From Dastarcus helophoroides (taxonomy: Eukaryota; Arthropoda; Insecta; Coleoptera; Bothrideridae): 64,000 nt of DNA. Location: the NCBI GenBank assembly GCA_028583605.1, contig CM053331.1, positions 34,501,783-34,565,782 of the forward strand, in the 5' to 3' direction. The notes beneath the pieces are model-generated. The model saw only the letters and a list, made by a program, of their open reading frames with translations. It searched no databases and was not told where the DNA came from. Position 1 is the stretch's first letter; each line of letters opens with the position of its first letter. Position numbers and translations under genes: made by a program. Below, piece by piece: positions 47,101 through 55,694 of this stretch.

Positions 47101-50100
47101 GGGAGAAATTTCGAAAAAAATGAATTTATCGAAAGTTCTAAAAAAAGGCAAAATTTTAGAAAAAAACGTCGAATTTCGACAACAGATTGAAACCCAAAAC
47201 AAATTTAAAACCTGAAATTTGTAGAAAATTTTGAATTTTTTAAAAAATTGCAAAATTCAAAAAGAGAAATTGAAGAATAAATTGGAAGATTAGAAAAAAT
47301 TGTTAAAATTTAAAAAAGTCGAAGTTATTCAAAGAAGAAAAAAAAAGTCAAATTTTAGGAAAAATTTCAAGGAAAAAGTCAAAATATTAAGAAAAGCTTT
47401 AAATTTTGACAAAAAATTTTAAATTTTCCAAAGAAAGTTAAATTTTAAGAATCAATTTGAAATTTCAAAAACAAGACGATTTTTAAAAAATCCAAATTTT
47501 CAGATAAATTCGAATTTCGAGACAATTTATAGAATAATTTGGAAAGAAAAGTCCAAGAAAATGTCGAGAAAAGTGTTTTAACTTAAAAAAAAGGTTAAGA
47601 TTTCTCGGAAAAAGCCAAATTTTGAGAAAAAGAAAGAGATTTCGAATAAAAATTGGGAAAAATTAAGAGAATAAAAAAAAATGAATTTGTCCAAAGTTCT
47701 CAAATGAGGACAAAATTTCAGAAAAAAACGTCGAATTTCGAAAATATATTGAAACCCAAAACAAATTTAAAAACCTGAAATTTTTAGATAAAAGAGAAAT
47801 TGTAAAAATAAACTGGAAGCTTAAAAAAGTGTCGTTCGTTAAAAAAGTTTTTCAGAGAAGTAGAAAAAAGTCAAATTTTGGGGAAATCTTTAAGGTAAAG
47901 GTCAATTAACATTTTAAGAAAAGTCCCAAACTTCGATAAAAATTTGCAATTTTCCAGAGAAAATTAAATTTTAAAAATAAATTTGAAATTTCGAAAACAA
48001 CACGAATTAAAAAAAAAAACTAAAAATTTTCAGCTAAATCGAATTTTGAGAAAATTGGTAAAATAATTTTGAAAGGAAAGAGAATGTTGATAAAACTTCC
48101 AATTTCGAGAAGTGTTAAACTTTAAAAAAAGGTCAAAATTTCCCAGAGAAAGTCAAATTTTAAGAAAAAAAATCAAATGTTGAGATTTGAAAATAGATGA
48201 ATTTCGTTCGAAATAAAAGTTGATATTACCGGAAAAATACGAATTTTGAAAAAAAGAGATTTCGAAAAATATGAATTTGTCAAAAATTCTCAAAAAAGCA
48301 AAATTTTAGAAAAAAAAAACGTTGAATTTTGACAATAGATTGAAACCCAGAACAAATTGAAAACCTGAAATTTTTAGACAAATTTGAATTTTGTGAAAAA
48401 TTGTAAAATCTCGAAAAGAGAAATTGTAAAAAAATGAAAGCTTCGAAAAAATTGTCGAAGTTTAAAAAGTCGAAATTTTTCAGAGAAGAAGAAAATAAAT
48501 AATTTGCAATTTTTCAGAGAAAATTAAATTTTGAGAATAAATTTGAAATTTCGAGAACAAGACGAATAAAAAGAAAACTTCAAATTTTCAGAAAAATTCG
48601 AATTTTGAGAAAATTGGTAAAATAATTTCTAAATAAAAAGGAATGTCAATAAAACTTCCAGTTTCGAGAAAAGTGTTGAACTTTAAAAATAGGTCAAAAT
48701 TTCCCAGAGAAAGTCAAATTTTGGGAACAAAATCACATTTTTAGATAGTCAAGCATTGTGAAAATGGATGAATTTCGTCGATAAAATCGCAGCTTGCAGA
48801 AACATAATAAAATGTCGAATTTTCAGTTGGAAGTTGGAATTTCGGAAACACCTAATTTTGCGAAATGGGTCGAAATTTCCAGAAAATAAATAAAAGTTTA
48901 AAGTTCAGTAAAAGTCAATATTTGGGGGAAATGATGAAATTTGGAAGAGGAGCGTAATTTAAAAAGAATTGAAATTTTGAGAGAAAAGTCGCAATTTAGA
49001 ACAAAGTCAAAAAAATGTAATTTTGGAGAAAAGTCAAATTTAAGAATAGAACTAAATTTCGAAAAACGAAAATTTGACAAGAAGGTCGAAATCTTCAAAA
49101 ACTATTTTATTTATTTAACAAATTATTACTTTAAATTTGTACTTTTTTTATTAAAAAATCGACAAAAGATGCATTTTTGGGATATAAGTCGAATCTTCCA
49201 GTAAGTCGAATTAGAAAAAAGTAAACATTTTCACAGATTGTCGAGTTTTGAGAATAAGGGAAGACTTAGGGAAAAAAATCTAATTTTAAGAACAAAATAA
49301 ATAGTTAGTTAATTAAAAATAAAAAGTCAAATATAGAGAAGAGCTAAAATAATCAAATTTACGAGAAAAATTTTTAAATAAAGCTCTAAATTTTGAGAAA
49401 TAAAAGGTCTTTTGGGCTGTATATGTTTTCGTTTGACGACATGAGTTAGATATGTCTCCCTGTTCCATATTTCGTCTGATTTATCTGATTTAATTTTGAA
49501 ATAAAATGTAAAATCAGAAGTAAAAATTTGTGGCTCTTTTCTTAGTGCAGTTGGCTCTTTTGGCTTTAAAGTTTGCCGAACCCTGACCTAGGCGAAAGCA
49601 CGGATATCAGCTAGTTTTTTTTTATATAAAGTTCGGGGTTTTTTTGAAGTTTGAAATCAAAATTAACCCATAATTCAGTTTCAACGTGAAATTAAACTCG
49701 AAAAATCGAGAAATATTTTCGTCAAATTTTAAGCATTACAGAGTAGTTGCATGCTGTAATATTTAAAAAAAGAATAAGAGCATTTCCTAAATTATGTAAG
49801 AAAATCAATTTTTAAATCAGACAAAAACTTTTACAAAATTAAAAAATGAGTCACCCGGAACTGAACCGAAAACCGTAAAAAAACCGCCATTTTTATAGGA
49901 ACGAAAACCGCAACGGAACGGATATGATTTTTTCCCGGTACGAAATCCGAAAACCGAAACAAAAAAATAGTAATTCGATGCCCTGGTTGTAGTTGTACAA
50001 AGAAATAAGAATTTCAAATTGACATTGGCTGTTGCAGAAAAATAAAATTCGACATTTAAAAATGAAGTGCGGATTTCGGAATTTCGGAATTTGAAATAAA

Positions 50101-53100
50101 TAAGATTTGAACGATTGAATTACAAATCTTGTCCACTGAAACCAAAAAAGATTAAAAAAACACAACAAAGGTTGCTCTAACGCGTTTCGATAGCCAAGTT
50201 AGAGATAACTCTCTGTAGATTGTAGTTTGGCTATCAAAACACGTTAGAGCAACCTTTGTTGTGTTTTTTAATTTTTCTTGATTTCAGGGGACAAGATTTG
50301 TATTTCGATTGTTTAAGATAACCAAGGACCAGTTCCACAAAAAAAGCCTTGAATTTTAAGGAAAAAGAAATTTCGAATATCAATATTTGGATTTTAAAAT
50401 ATTTTTTCTCCAATTTTTGGGGTTAGACAGGGTAAATCTTTCAAGTATTAAAGTCGTGACAGGAAAGAAAAAAGATCAAGTCATTTGTATTGTATGTCCT
50501 TGAAGATGATAGTTTGGTTATCGAAACACGTTGGAGCAGCCTTTGTTGTGTTTTTTAATCGTTCTTGATTTCAGGGGACAAAATTTGTATTTCGATTTTT
50601 TAAGATATCCAAGGACCAGTCCGTTCCACCAAAAAACAGCTCTGAATTTTAGGGAAAAAGAAATTTCGAAAAAATATCAATATTTGGATTTTAAGATATT
50701 TTTTCTCCAATTTTTGAGGTTAGATAGGGTAAACTTTTCAGGTATTAAAGTCGTAACAGGAAAGAAAAAAGTCGAGACATTTAAAAAAGTGACATTTTGA
50801 AAATGTTCACTTTCTCTCAAAAGTGACTTTTTCAAACCTGCCATCATTTAAAAAAAAAACTCAAAATTTCGACTTTAAAGATCCAAATATGGATTATTTC
50901 TAGAACTTTTTATTGAAATGTAGACTTTTAAGCGACCAAATTGAAAATGTTAAATTTAGCTGAAGTTTTGTAAAAAGTCGAAATGTAGACTTTTAAGCGA
51001 CCAAATTGAAAATGTTATTCGCTAAAGTTTTCTACAAAGTCGAAATTTTGATAAAAAAATCTTTGAAATCTAGAAATGAAATAGAGTTTTCAAAAAAGTA
51101 GAAATCTAAAAAATTCGAAACAAATTGAAACGTTTTTAAATTAAGTTAAAATTTCGAGATTAAATTTAAGTTTCGGAAGTAAGGACTTTGACCATAAAAT
51201 TTCACCTTTTCTTCTCAAATAAATTTGAAATTTCCAGAAACAGTTGAGAAGAACATCCGACAGAATTTGTTTAAGGTTACTCTCGTCGAAATTCCTTGTA
51301 ACTTGAAATTTCAGTTCATTTCAGACATTTAAAAAAAAATGGTACATAATCAAAAAATTGCTCCTATAATTTCGATGATAAACCACATTATTCGACCTTT
51401 ATCTAGACATTTTGAGGCTCGGAATTAACTCGAACTTCAAATTTATAAAAAATATACATTTCTAGGTTAAAGTCAACATTTTACAAAAAAGCAAAAACAT
51501 TCGAAATAAAAAACTCGAAATTTAACTGCTGCTAAGCTCTAAATATCACTACGATTTCTTCGTTGACATTTTGACTTTTAATCTTAAAATTTGTTGGAAG
51601 TTCAATTTTTTTTAAACACAAAAATTGTTGCACACGCACAAAACTTCTACAAAAAGTCGAAATCTAGAGAGAATATAGTCATAATTCGGGGCTTTTGTTT
51701 GGATATACTTTTTTTGAAATATTCATTTGTTTTTTCAAAATTTTAATTTTGCACCTGGAATGTTTGAATTTTTTCTCAATTTTGTCTCTAAACTTGAATG
51801 TTTGCTTTTTTCCTAACTTTCGAGCTTTTGACCTTATTAACAAAATTAATAAACATAATGTTTCCGACCAATAAGAGTCCATCATTAAAAAAATTTTGAA
51901 TTATGTATAAAAATACTGAACTCGAAATTTCACTATTTTTCTGCATAAATATGTTTTTTTTTTAATTCTTTATTAAAAATCGCGATGAAATTTCAGTTTA
52001 AAGATCGACATTTTGCTAAAAAAATTGTACCCTGAAAAAATCTTGTTCTGTGCATCCTGCAAGATAAACAATATGTTTCGTTAAAACTTCATGATTTAAG
52101 AAGGGAAAGTTTAAAAAATTCTAGAGAGACCAATCACTTGTTAGCCACCAGGTGCAGTTGTTGACACAGACTGGACAAATGACCCTAATTTTGGGCAACA
52201 ACATTATTTCGTCATATAGTTATTTGTAGTTCCATACACCTGAAACTAGTATGATACATCTTTTTTTAATCAGTTGGTCAGTTGGTCTAATAAAAAATAA
52301 AGCAGGAATTAAAAAAAATAATGATTTAAAAAGTGTACAAAAATAATTAACCCCTCTGACTAAAGCCAAAATAGAAAATATATTCTCTGAAACCAAGAAA
52401 GATTAGAAAGCACAACAAAAGTTGCGACAAGATTTGTATTGAAATACAGAACTTGTCCCCTGAAACCAAGAGATTCTATCTCTCTGAAGAAGACAGCTTG
52501 ACTGTCGAAACGCGTTAGAGCAACGTTTGTTGTATTTTCTAATCTGTCTTGGTTTCAGGGGACAAGTTTTGCATTTCAATTTTTAAAGATAACCAAGGAC
52601 CAGTCCGTTCCACCAAAGATTTGTATTTCAATTGTTGAAGATAACCAAGGACTAGTCCGTTGCACCAAAAAAAAGAAAAAATGTAAAAAATTCTATATTA
52701 ATCTAAACAAGTAAACCCACAGTTTCAAGTATCAATCAAACTTCACCAAAATATGTACCAATTTCTCCAGTTTCATCGGTATAGTGGGATTTTTTTTTTC
52801 AGTCGAATATGAATCCCTAGTTTTCTTCTGGATGGGCCGCTAGTGTCGAAATCAGTTAACAAGGTCTCATCTGGTTAATTATAAAAGCCAAGGAAACAAA
52901 AGTTTCAATCTATTCAATTAAACGCTATTAATGCTGTCATCAAGATAAATTTTTCGACTTACGAATTTAGTCCATGTCCCAATTTAAATGAAAATGAGAC
53001 GTCGCTGGTGAAGAACGACAAAACGTTATAAATAAACAGATGTAGCTTAAAACGTGCTCCATGTTATAATAAATCAAAGAGTTCCATGAATTTAAAACGG

Positions 53101-55694
53101 AAACTATTTCCAAATATTTAGTAGGAACATCAGTTTTTATAAGTGGAATAAAGGAAGCGATAAATCTAGATGGATGTTTCTATTCATTGCGTCGTTGTTG
53201 AAGACGATTTTATGATTTATCCTGTCAACTGTATGTATTACTTTTAAGAGTTATTATGAATGGAATATCATAAAATGCTTTTCTATTCAAACTGGCGTTT
53301 TGGGTAAAATTGCATTTTTTTTTGGTGGAACGAACTGGTCCTTGGTTATCTTCAAAAATTGAAACACAAATCTTATCCCTCTGAAACCAAAAAAGATTAA
53401 AAAACACAACAAAGGTTGCTCTAACGCGCTTCAATCGCTAAGCTATCATCTTCAGACTTGAACTTTTTTCGTTACTTCAAACTTTCGTATCTTCCAAACC
53501 AAAGGTCGTAGCTCAGTTTGGTTTTCGGATTCGGAATCTACGGGTCAAAATCTATATGATAGGGTACTCGCAAATCTTAAATAATGACTTTTGAATTTCG
53601 ATCTTAAGAAATTTGGAGAAAATGTCGAAACTTTAGGGGCTTGTATCTCGCGAACGGATAGTAGTAGCTCAATTTGGTTTTCAAATTCCTATTCTACGTC
53701 CCGAAAACTCTATGAAAATGCAATAAACTCATTTTCGGAAAATGCAAATTTTTTCAAGTTTTATAAGAAGAGTTTGAACCTTTTTCGTAACTTTAAACTC
53801 TCGTATCTTCCCAACCAAAAGTCGTAGCTCAATGTGGTTTTCAGATTCGTAATCTACGGGACAAAATCTATAATTCTGATAAAAAATTCGAAATTTTGAA
53901 ATCGGAATTTAAAAAAATAGCGAAAATTTGAACTTTAACCTAATTTAAACTTAAAGTTTAGCGTTTCAAGTAGACAGTAGAAATTATGAACAAAAAAATT
54001 ATAAATTAAACAAATGCTTAAAATGTTTAAAATCATAGAGAACATTGCTGTAAATATTACCAAGTAATTATAAATTCTAAGGCGCAATCACTTATCATAA
54101 TTGCTTATTGAATGATGAACAACAATCTGATGAAATTAATTAATAAAACAATAGATTCATGACATAATAAATAACCAATTATTGTATTGAATAGTTTCTA
54201 TTTCTGAGATAGTACCAGTAAAAGTTTTAAATGCATATAAATATAAGTAATATCCAATGATTTGGCAAGATATTTGTTTTGTTTTTTTGAGATTGAAATT
54301 CACTTTTTTTTTTCAAACAAGGAATAGACTTTAATAGAACCATTTTGTTCCATATTTTGCAAATTTTTTCTATATTGTAGTGCACAGGCCAATAAGTTTG
54401 AATATTTATTGGATTTAGAGTTTGGGACCTAAAGACCGGTTTTGAAATCTCATCAAAATATCTGTTGAAAACATTGGAAGAAAAATGTCTTGCTGTAATT
54501 TGTAATTAGAGAGAAACTTGGTAAATTGTAGTAGTTTTAGAAATGAATTTTCCTTTTAAATTTAGTAGTAGTTCAAAATGTAATTCAATTATGGTATACG
54601 CTCTATCACAGCAGCAATAAATTAATGGTTTCTTTGTTACTCATACACAAATATATGGCGCTCAGGATCATATGTCACAAGTGTAATCTGCAATATTTAT
54701 TTAGATGTGACTGCTTTATCGCAATTTATCAAAATGTGACAACCGCTTACAATAAATAAACTAGATACATTTTCTTAGAAATTAATTACGTAAGGGGCGC
54801 CCATTTAAACAGATAACCTTTTTAAAAATCAGAAAAGCGTTTATCAATTAAATTATTTTTACTTAATGAAAGAGGAATTTTGCAATTTTTGTTCCTTTAC
54901 AATGTATCCTTGTAACGCAATGTTCAACGACAGAAATTCTGGCGAAATATTTTTAGTTTTTTGCTACCGCAATGACACCTCTCAGCAACAATATTGGGAC
55001 TAGCTTATGACTCAAAATTTGAAAGTTGCGATCGAATAGCGAACGTTCTAGATTGAGAAAATGCAACCCTCCATACATTAAAATTTATAATAGCAAGTCG
55101 GAGGTAACTGAACTAGATTGGACCAATGGTCATTGGAGTATTAATCCGTAATAATATTTTAAACATGATGTAAGATGAGGAAGTATAACATTGGATATTA
55201 AAACGGCAACAATTGCATGAAACTTTGGCCGTTTTAAAGGGTGACCGTTTTTGAGGGTTCAATCAAATATACTAATTCATAAAACGTCAAAAACTGACCC
55301 TTTTTCTGTATGTCTACCAATGCATACCTATGTATCTATGTATACCTATGAAACCAAACTTGAGCGAAAAATAATTTAATCCTTTAGTCCTCACGTTATC
55401 CTTGCCAATACAAGTAACGAGTACAAGTAATTTGCAAAACACTTACTTAAAATTTCATGTCTTTGTGTTTATAACGCTTGAAAAGCGTAACTGGAACTTA
55501 TTAATAGCGTAAAGTTTTACTTACAACAGAATAGTCTGCAAAGGAGTTTTTGGTATTTCAGTCAAATCCAGTTTCATGCATCGCACGGTCCTTCTGAAGC
55601 AGACGCACTTAGTGGGGCAAGGAAAGTTGCTGTAATTTCTCGCTTCTGCGGCGATAGCAGCTGCGAACGTTAAAAATGCCAGCAAGTTCCACAT
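7377..55694 (-). CDS. Peroxidasin (extracellular-matrix haem peroxidase), nine coding exons
   Basis: Exons, in transcript order: 55694-55525, 32881-32666, 30583-30512, 30456-30227, 30176-29874, 25707-25438, 25385-24677, 23925-22430 and 8176-7377. All introns are GT-AG, all phases match, and the sum is 4266 nt, or 1421 residues plus stop. Domains in order: signal peptide (1-18), LRRNT, about six LRRs, LRRCT (to 229), four Ig domains (230-600), and animal peroxidase (about 690-1230). Distal Asp/His lie in GQFLDHD (822/823), Arg/Glu in MREHNR (987/988), and the proximal His in RFGHTL (1068). The family uses bromide and peroxide to form sulfilimine bonds in collagen IV of basement membranes. An RSKR convertase site lies at 1329-1332. 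The usual C-terminal VWC domain is missing; a duplicated coiled coil ends the protein. Any 5' UTR exon would lie right of 55694. Confidence 0.97.
8200..8346. repeat. Dispersed palindromic (fold-back) repeat, partial copy
   Basis: It carries the family marks: GGTTATCTTCAAAAATT, GATGATAGCTTGGCTGTCGA, ACGCGTTAGAGCAACC, and a TTTCAGGGGACAAGATTTG end. It lies just upstream of peroxidasin exon 9 in intron 8. Confidence 0.75.
9887..10189. mobile_element. Solo LTR, family B
   Basis: The element starts TGTAGCG and ends CGCTACA, flanked by the duplication GGAT (9883-9886 and 10190-10193). The matching place in the right arm of the fold-back element (near 13248) lacks it, which shows the insertion directly. 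Orientation and retrotransposon class are unclear. Confidence 0.8.
10384..10728 (+). mobile_element. Solo LTR, family A, copy 2
   Basis: The ends are TGTAACG and CCGCAACA, flanked by ATAT (10380-10383 and 10729-10732). It has a TATATAAGG promoter block at 10554-10562 and AATAAAGTG near the 3' end. The right arm (near 13060) lacks it. It lies antisense to peroxidasin, in intron 8. Confidence 0.85.
11764..11856. repeat. Degraded copy of the dispersed fold-back repeat
   Basis: GACAAAACTTGTTCCCTGAAG and CGGTCCGTTCCACCAAAAAA match the ends of the family. It lies in the spacer between the arms of the 6.4-kb fold-back element. Confidence 0.5.
12351..12461. repeat. 111-bp near-perfect palindrome
   Basis: The halves meet at AGTGTTCGAACACT (12401-12414). 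Each half carries ACTACTAAAAGTGTTC and GGATTGGACCGTGTC or their complements, with GTACAGG at the outer ends. It is absent from the opposite arm, so it is a separate fold-back insertion. A short GTTGGAATG-like match lies on both sides. Confidence 0.85.
14817..16740. other. Intron 8 DNA without a gene
   Basis: AT-rich sequence with weak TCGAAATTT-type repeats and a run of 14 G at about 15485-15498. No coding or RNA gene was recognised. Confidence 0.55.
16741..16790. mobile_element. Possible orphan hAT-type left end
   Basis: CAGTGGCGGCTCGTAGCC resembles terminal repeats of hAT elements. I did not find the matching inverted end, so the extent is unknown. Confidence 0.3.
17705..19413 (+). pseudogene. 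Transposase of the Tc1/mariner-like element (disrupted)
   Basis: The N-terminal frame 17705-17965 encodes a helix-turn-helix region ([16 protein letters not shown], then [20 protein letters not shown]) like the DUF4817 domain of arthropod Tc3-like proteins. A nested element splits it. Coding resumes at 18606 ([17 protein letters not shown]). The catalytic region has [12 protein letters not shown] and [13 protein letters not shown], the first two Asp sites, and [10 protein letters not shown]. Where a third acidic residue is expected (NPxxFYLW), leucine is found. Frameshifts lie near 18985 and 19230. It ends at FEHLL, 19413. The protein cannot be made whole and would lack its third catalytic acid. 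Confidence 0.88.
17974..18605. mobile_element. Nested 632-bp DNA element with 8-bp target duplication
   Basis: Perfect 21-bp inverted ends start CAGAGACTAAATAGACTGAA. The duplication GTCAGCAC lies at 17966-17973 and 18606-18613, inside the transposase frame. An 8-bp duplication fits hAT or P superfamilies. CAGAG ends and the nTnnnnAn target favour hAT, while a short frame at 18122 beginning MGKCIVDHC looks like the start of a THAP domain, which favours a P-type element. It is non-autonomous. Confidence 0.85.
19940..22380. repeat. T-rich low-complexity intron DNA with the TCGAAATTT-type motif
   Basis: Imperfect copies of a unit such as TTTCAAAATTTCGACTTTTT fill 19950-21620, in the opposite orientation to the array at 1-1640. 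The remaining sequence to 22380 is AT-rich without a gene. Confidence 0.6.
22430..23925 (-). CDS. Peroxidasin exon 8: most of the haem peroxidase domain
   Basis: It starts with LFRYPDAP and ends in NIQRG. It carries [19 protein letters not shown], the distal site in [30 protein letters not shown], the [10 protein letters not shown] helix and the proximal His in LRFGHTL. All catalytic and haem-linking acidic residues expected for the family are present. The donor is GTAACT at 22424-22429. Confidence 0.97.
23944..24552. mobile_element. hAT-type MITE in peroxidasin intron 7
   Basis: The left end TAAAGATGGTCAACCC and the complement of the right end, TAGAGGTGGGCCAACTC, are imperfect inverted repeats of hAT type. 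The flanks GATCCTAC and GGTCATAC agree at 6 of 8 positions, as a decayed 8-bp duplication. The interior repeats AACTCGAGTTAAACCG-like palindromic motifs. It lies 18 bp outside the exon 8 boundary. No coding content. Confidence 0.7.
24677..25385 (-). CDS. Peroxidasin exon 7: Ig domains 3 and 4, linker
   Basis: Two I-set domains are visible ([10 protein letters not shown] with LYICQASNN, and LPCKAEGDP with RYECSAINE). The linker [20 protein letters not shown] precedes the peroxidase, as in other peroxidasins. The donor is GTAGGT. Confidence 0.96.
25438..25707 (-). CDS. Peroxidasin exon 6: Ig domain 2
   Basis: It encodes an I-set domain with [15 protein letters not shown] and [12 protein letters not shown]. 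It is a one-domain symmetric exon, with acceptor TTTTTCAG and donor GTAAAT. Confidence 0.95.
25708..26339. other. Start of intron 5 region, no gene seen
   Basis: This is mixed-composition sequence between exon 6 and the polypurine tract. Short open frames are present on both strands, without recognisable similarity or splice support. Confidence 0.5.
26340..29845. repeat. 3.5-kb polypurine tract (GA-rich on plus strand)
   Basis: It is almost pure A and G on the plus strand for about 3.5 kb. Sub-blocks are (GGAGA)n at about 27088-27300, (GAGAA)n at 27300-27428, a CpG-bearing (GAGAC)n patch at 27655-27720, and (GAGGAGAGAA)n at 29100-29245. Marker pieces such as AAATGTTGGGAAAGGAAGAG recur near 27428, 28134 and 28447, which shows higher-order duplication. 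The peroxidasin transcript reads it as C/U. All long open frames in it are artefacts of composition. Confidence 0.97.
29874..30176 (-). CDS. Peroxidasin exon 5: Ig domain 1
   Basis: It encodes [17 protein letters not shown], the first Ig cysteine in FTCRVQGDP, and the second in GYYECMAKN, all typical of I-set domains. The donor GTAGCT lies only about 30 nt from the start of the 3.5-kb polypurine tract. Confidence 0.95.
30227..30456 (-). CDS. Peroxidasin exon 4: last LRR and LRRCT cap
   Basis: It encodes [15 protein letters not shown] and [16 protein letters not shown], then the C-terminal cap with conserved cysteines through FHC. The acceptor is TTTCAG and the donor GTTAGT. Confidence 0.95.
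30512..30583 (-). CDS. Peroxidasin exon 3: one leucine-rich repeat
   Basis: The exon is 72 nt, exactly one LRR unit ([16 protein letters not shown]), between a TTTACAG acceptor and a GTAAGT donor. It is a symmetric, skippable one-repeat exon. Confidence 0.95.
30657..30775. repeat. Dispersed fold-back repeat, internally deleted copy
   Basis: Both ends are present (TTGGTGGAAGGGACTGG and AACCAAGGACCGTTCCATCA), but the central ACGCGTTAGAGC part is missing. It lies in intron 2. Confidence 0.7.
31305..31410. repeat. 38-bp tandem repeat with competing hairpins
   Basis: There are two exact 38-bp units starting GCTTCCAGATGGTCTCTGG, and a partial third. Within each unit CTTCCAGA pairs with TCTGGAAG, and TGGTCTC pairs with GAGACCA, so two mutually exclusive hairpins are possible. 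Degenerate copies continue to about 31440. Confidence 0.85.
32173..32410. repeat. 23-bp minisatellite, about 10 copies
   Basis: The unit is close to AATAAAAGGCCTAAATTGAA plus TTG. Copies vary at one to three positions. It lies in intron 1-2 sequence 256 bp from exon 2, on its transcript-downstream side. Confidence 0.9.
32666..32881 (-). CDS. Peroxidasin exon 2: three leucine-rich repeats
   Basis: The exon is 216 nt, exactly three 24-residue LRRs, with [27 protein letters not shown] and [11 protein letters not shown]. It starts after TTTTTTTCAG and ends at GTAAG. The phase at both ends is the same, so it could be skipped without a frameshift. Confidence 0.95.
33368..33434. repeat. 13-bp CpG-bearing minisatellite
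   Basis: There are five copies of a unit close to GGTAACGCGTGAT. A related short cluster occurs at about 43752-43790, with similar upstream sequence (ACTGTTAACGTTAG-like). Confidence 0.85.
33880..35975. repeat. Four tandem copies of a 515-600-bp unit
   Basis: Markers such as TTTTGTATATTTGTTTACAA recur at 33898, 34412 and 34950. GCATTTATTCATAAA-like sequence recurs at 33943, 34458, 34995 and 35593. GCCTGTTGAGGCAAGGTAGG recurs at about 34807, 35346 and 35942. A later fragment of the unit continues at 39029-39220. Confidence 0.85.
36004..39026. repeat. 3-kb polypyrimidine tract (CT-rich on plus strand)
   Basis: It is almost pure C/T on the plus strand, with higher-order units marked by CATTTTATTCTTCCTGTTTC near 37140, 37457, 37740, 38127, 38507 and 38930. 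Two short non-pyrimidine islands (GATAAGCAATTTGCACTAAA and a near copy) lie at 36400-36495. The minus-strand peroxidasin transcript reads this tract as purine. Open frames in it are artefacts. Confidence 0.97.
40130..41045. repeat. Three tandem copies of a ~305-bp unit
   Basis: TGTTTCTGGACATTTTCATT recurs at about 40176, 40478 and 40770, each followed by AATCTTGAAAAA-type segments and AATTGAAATAAAATAAAAATTC. Confidence 0.85.
41046..41935. repeat. Tandem duplication of the hAT element's right end
   Basis: Two copies of about 430 bp each start near GGAAATTACAACTCTTTTTAC and each reach GTGGCCCGCGG (about 41480 and 41910). Only the second carries the outermost TGCTCATCCCTG. Confidence 0.8.
41944..43485. 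other. Intron 1 DNA without a supported gene
   Basis: AT-rich, largely non-repetitive sequence. A frame at 43283-43486 with a hydrophobic stretch ([13 protein letters not shown]) was noted but has no start, splice or family support. Confidence 0.5.
43486..43692. repeat. Dispersed fold-back repeat, nearly full copy
   Basis: CCTGAAACCAAGAAAGATTA at the left and its complement TAATCTTTCATGGTTTCAGG at the right flank a centre with GATGATAGCT. The right side continues through AACCAAGGACCAGTCCGTTC. Confidence 0.85.
43693..45062. other. Intron 1 DNA without a supported gene
   Basis: The sequence is less repetitive than its neighbours. It holds a short CpG minisatellite (43752-43790) and a hairpin, ACATAAGGAGC with GCTCCTTATGT (44255-44299). 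A strong minus-strand donor-like GAGGTAAGT occurs near 44733, but no matching exon could be supported. Confidence 0.5.
45063..49985. mobile_element. 4.9-kb hAT-ended non-autonomous element in intron 1
   Basis: The left end CTGGGCTTC...AACCGGAAC and the complement of the right end CAGGGCATCG...TTTCGG form decayed inverted repeats rich in AACCG. The flanks GTTGTAAT (45055-45062) and GTTGTAGT (49986-49993) agree at 7 of 8 positions. The interior is T-rich repeat (45170-46190), then A-rich repeat (46230-49400), so the halves are partly inverted. GTTTGCCGAACCCTG near 49595 looks like the end of another, nested hAT element. No transposase is present. Confidence 0.7.
50118..50343. repeat. Dispersed fold-back repeat, full palindromic copy
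   Basis: The left half (CAACAAAGGTTGCTCTAACG) and right half (CGTTAGAGCAACCTTTGTTG-like) are clear inverted copies around a GATAACTCTCTGTAGATTG centre. Confidence 0.9.
50505..50634. repeat. Dispersed fold-back repeat, right-half copy
   Basis: It begins at GAAGATGATAGTTTGG and ends CAGTCCGTTCCACCAAAAAA. Sequence after it (50635-50760) also repeats the stretch after the 50118 copy, so the pair looks like a local duplication. Confidence 0.85.
50761..52382. other. Intron 1 DNA, AT-rich, no gene seen
   Basis: It holds scattered A-rich and T-rich TCGAAATTT-like repeats and a local duplication of GAAATGTAGACTTTTAAGCG at 50925 and 50982. Nothing coding was recognised. Confidence 0.55.
52383..52668. 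repeat. Dispersed fold-back repeat, rearranged copy
   Basis: It shows a short left part, then ACGCGTTAGAGCAACGTTTG, TTGGTTTCAGGGGACAAG and a duplicated GATAACCAAGGACCAGTCCG end (two copies about 55 bp apart). Confidence 0.85.
53318..53459. repeat. Dispersed fold-back repeat, left-half copy
   Basis: It runs from TTGGTGGAACGAACTGG to TAAGCTATCATCTTCAGA and stops at the palindrome centre. Confidence 0.85.
53460..53935. repeat. Local repeat with CGTAGCTCAGTTTGG motif
   Basis: AAACTTTCGTATCTTCC, GTCGTAGCTCA and AATCTACGGG blocks occur near 53480-53545 and again near 53795-53865, with a weaker copy near 53640-53700. The function is unknown. Confidence 0.65.
53936..55524. other. Intron 1 DNA next to exon 1, no gene seen
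   Basis: AT-rich, mostly unique sequence. A small TATG/CCTATG-type repeat lies near 55310-55350. No coding or RNA gene was recognised. Confidence 0.55.
55525..55694 (-). CDS. Peroxidasin exon 1: signal peptide and LRRNT
   Basis: The exon begins [18 protein letters not shown], a clear signal peptide, followed by the cysteine cap CPTKCVC with the family-typical [11 protein letters not shown]. The ATG has A at -3. The exon ends in phase 2 at a strong GTAAGT donor. It was too short to stand out as an open frame. The next exon is 22.6 kb away. Confidence 0.95.
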
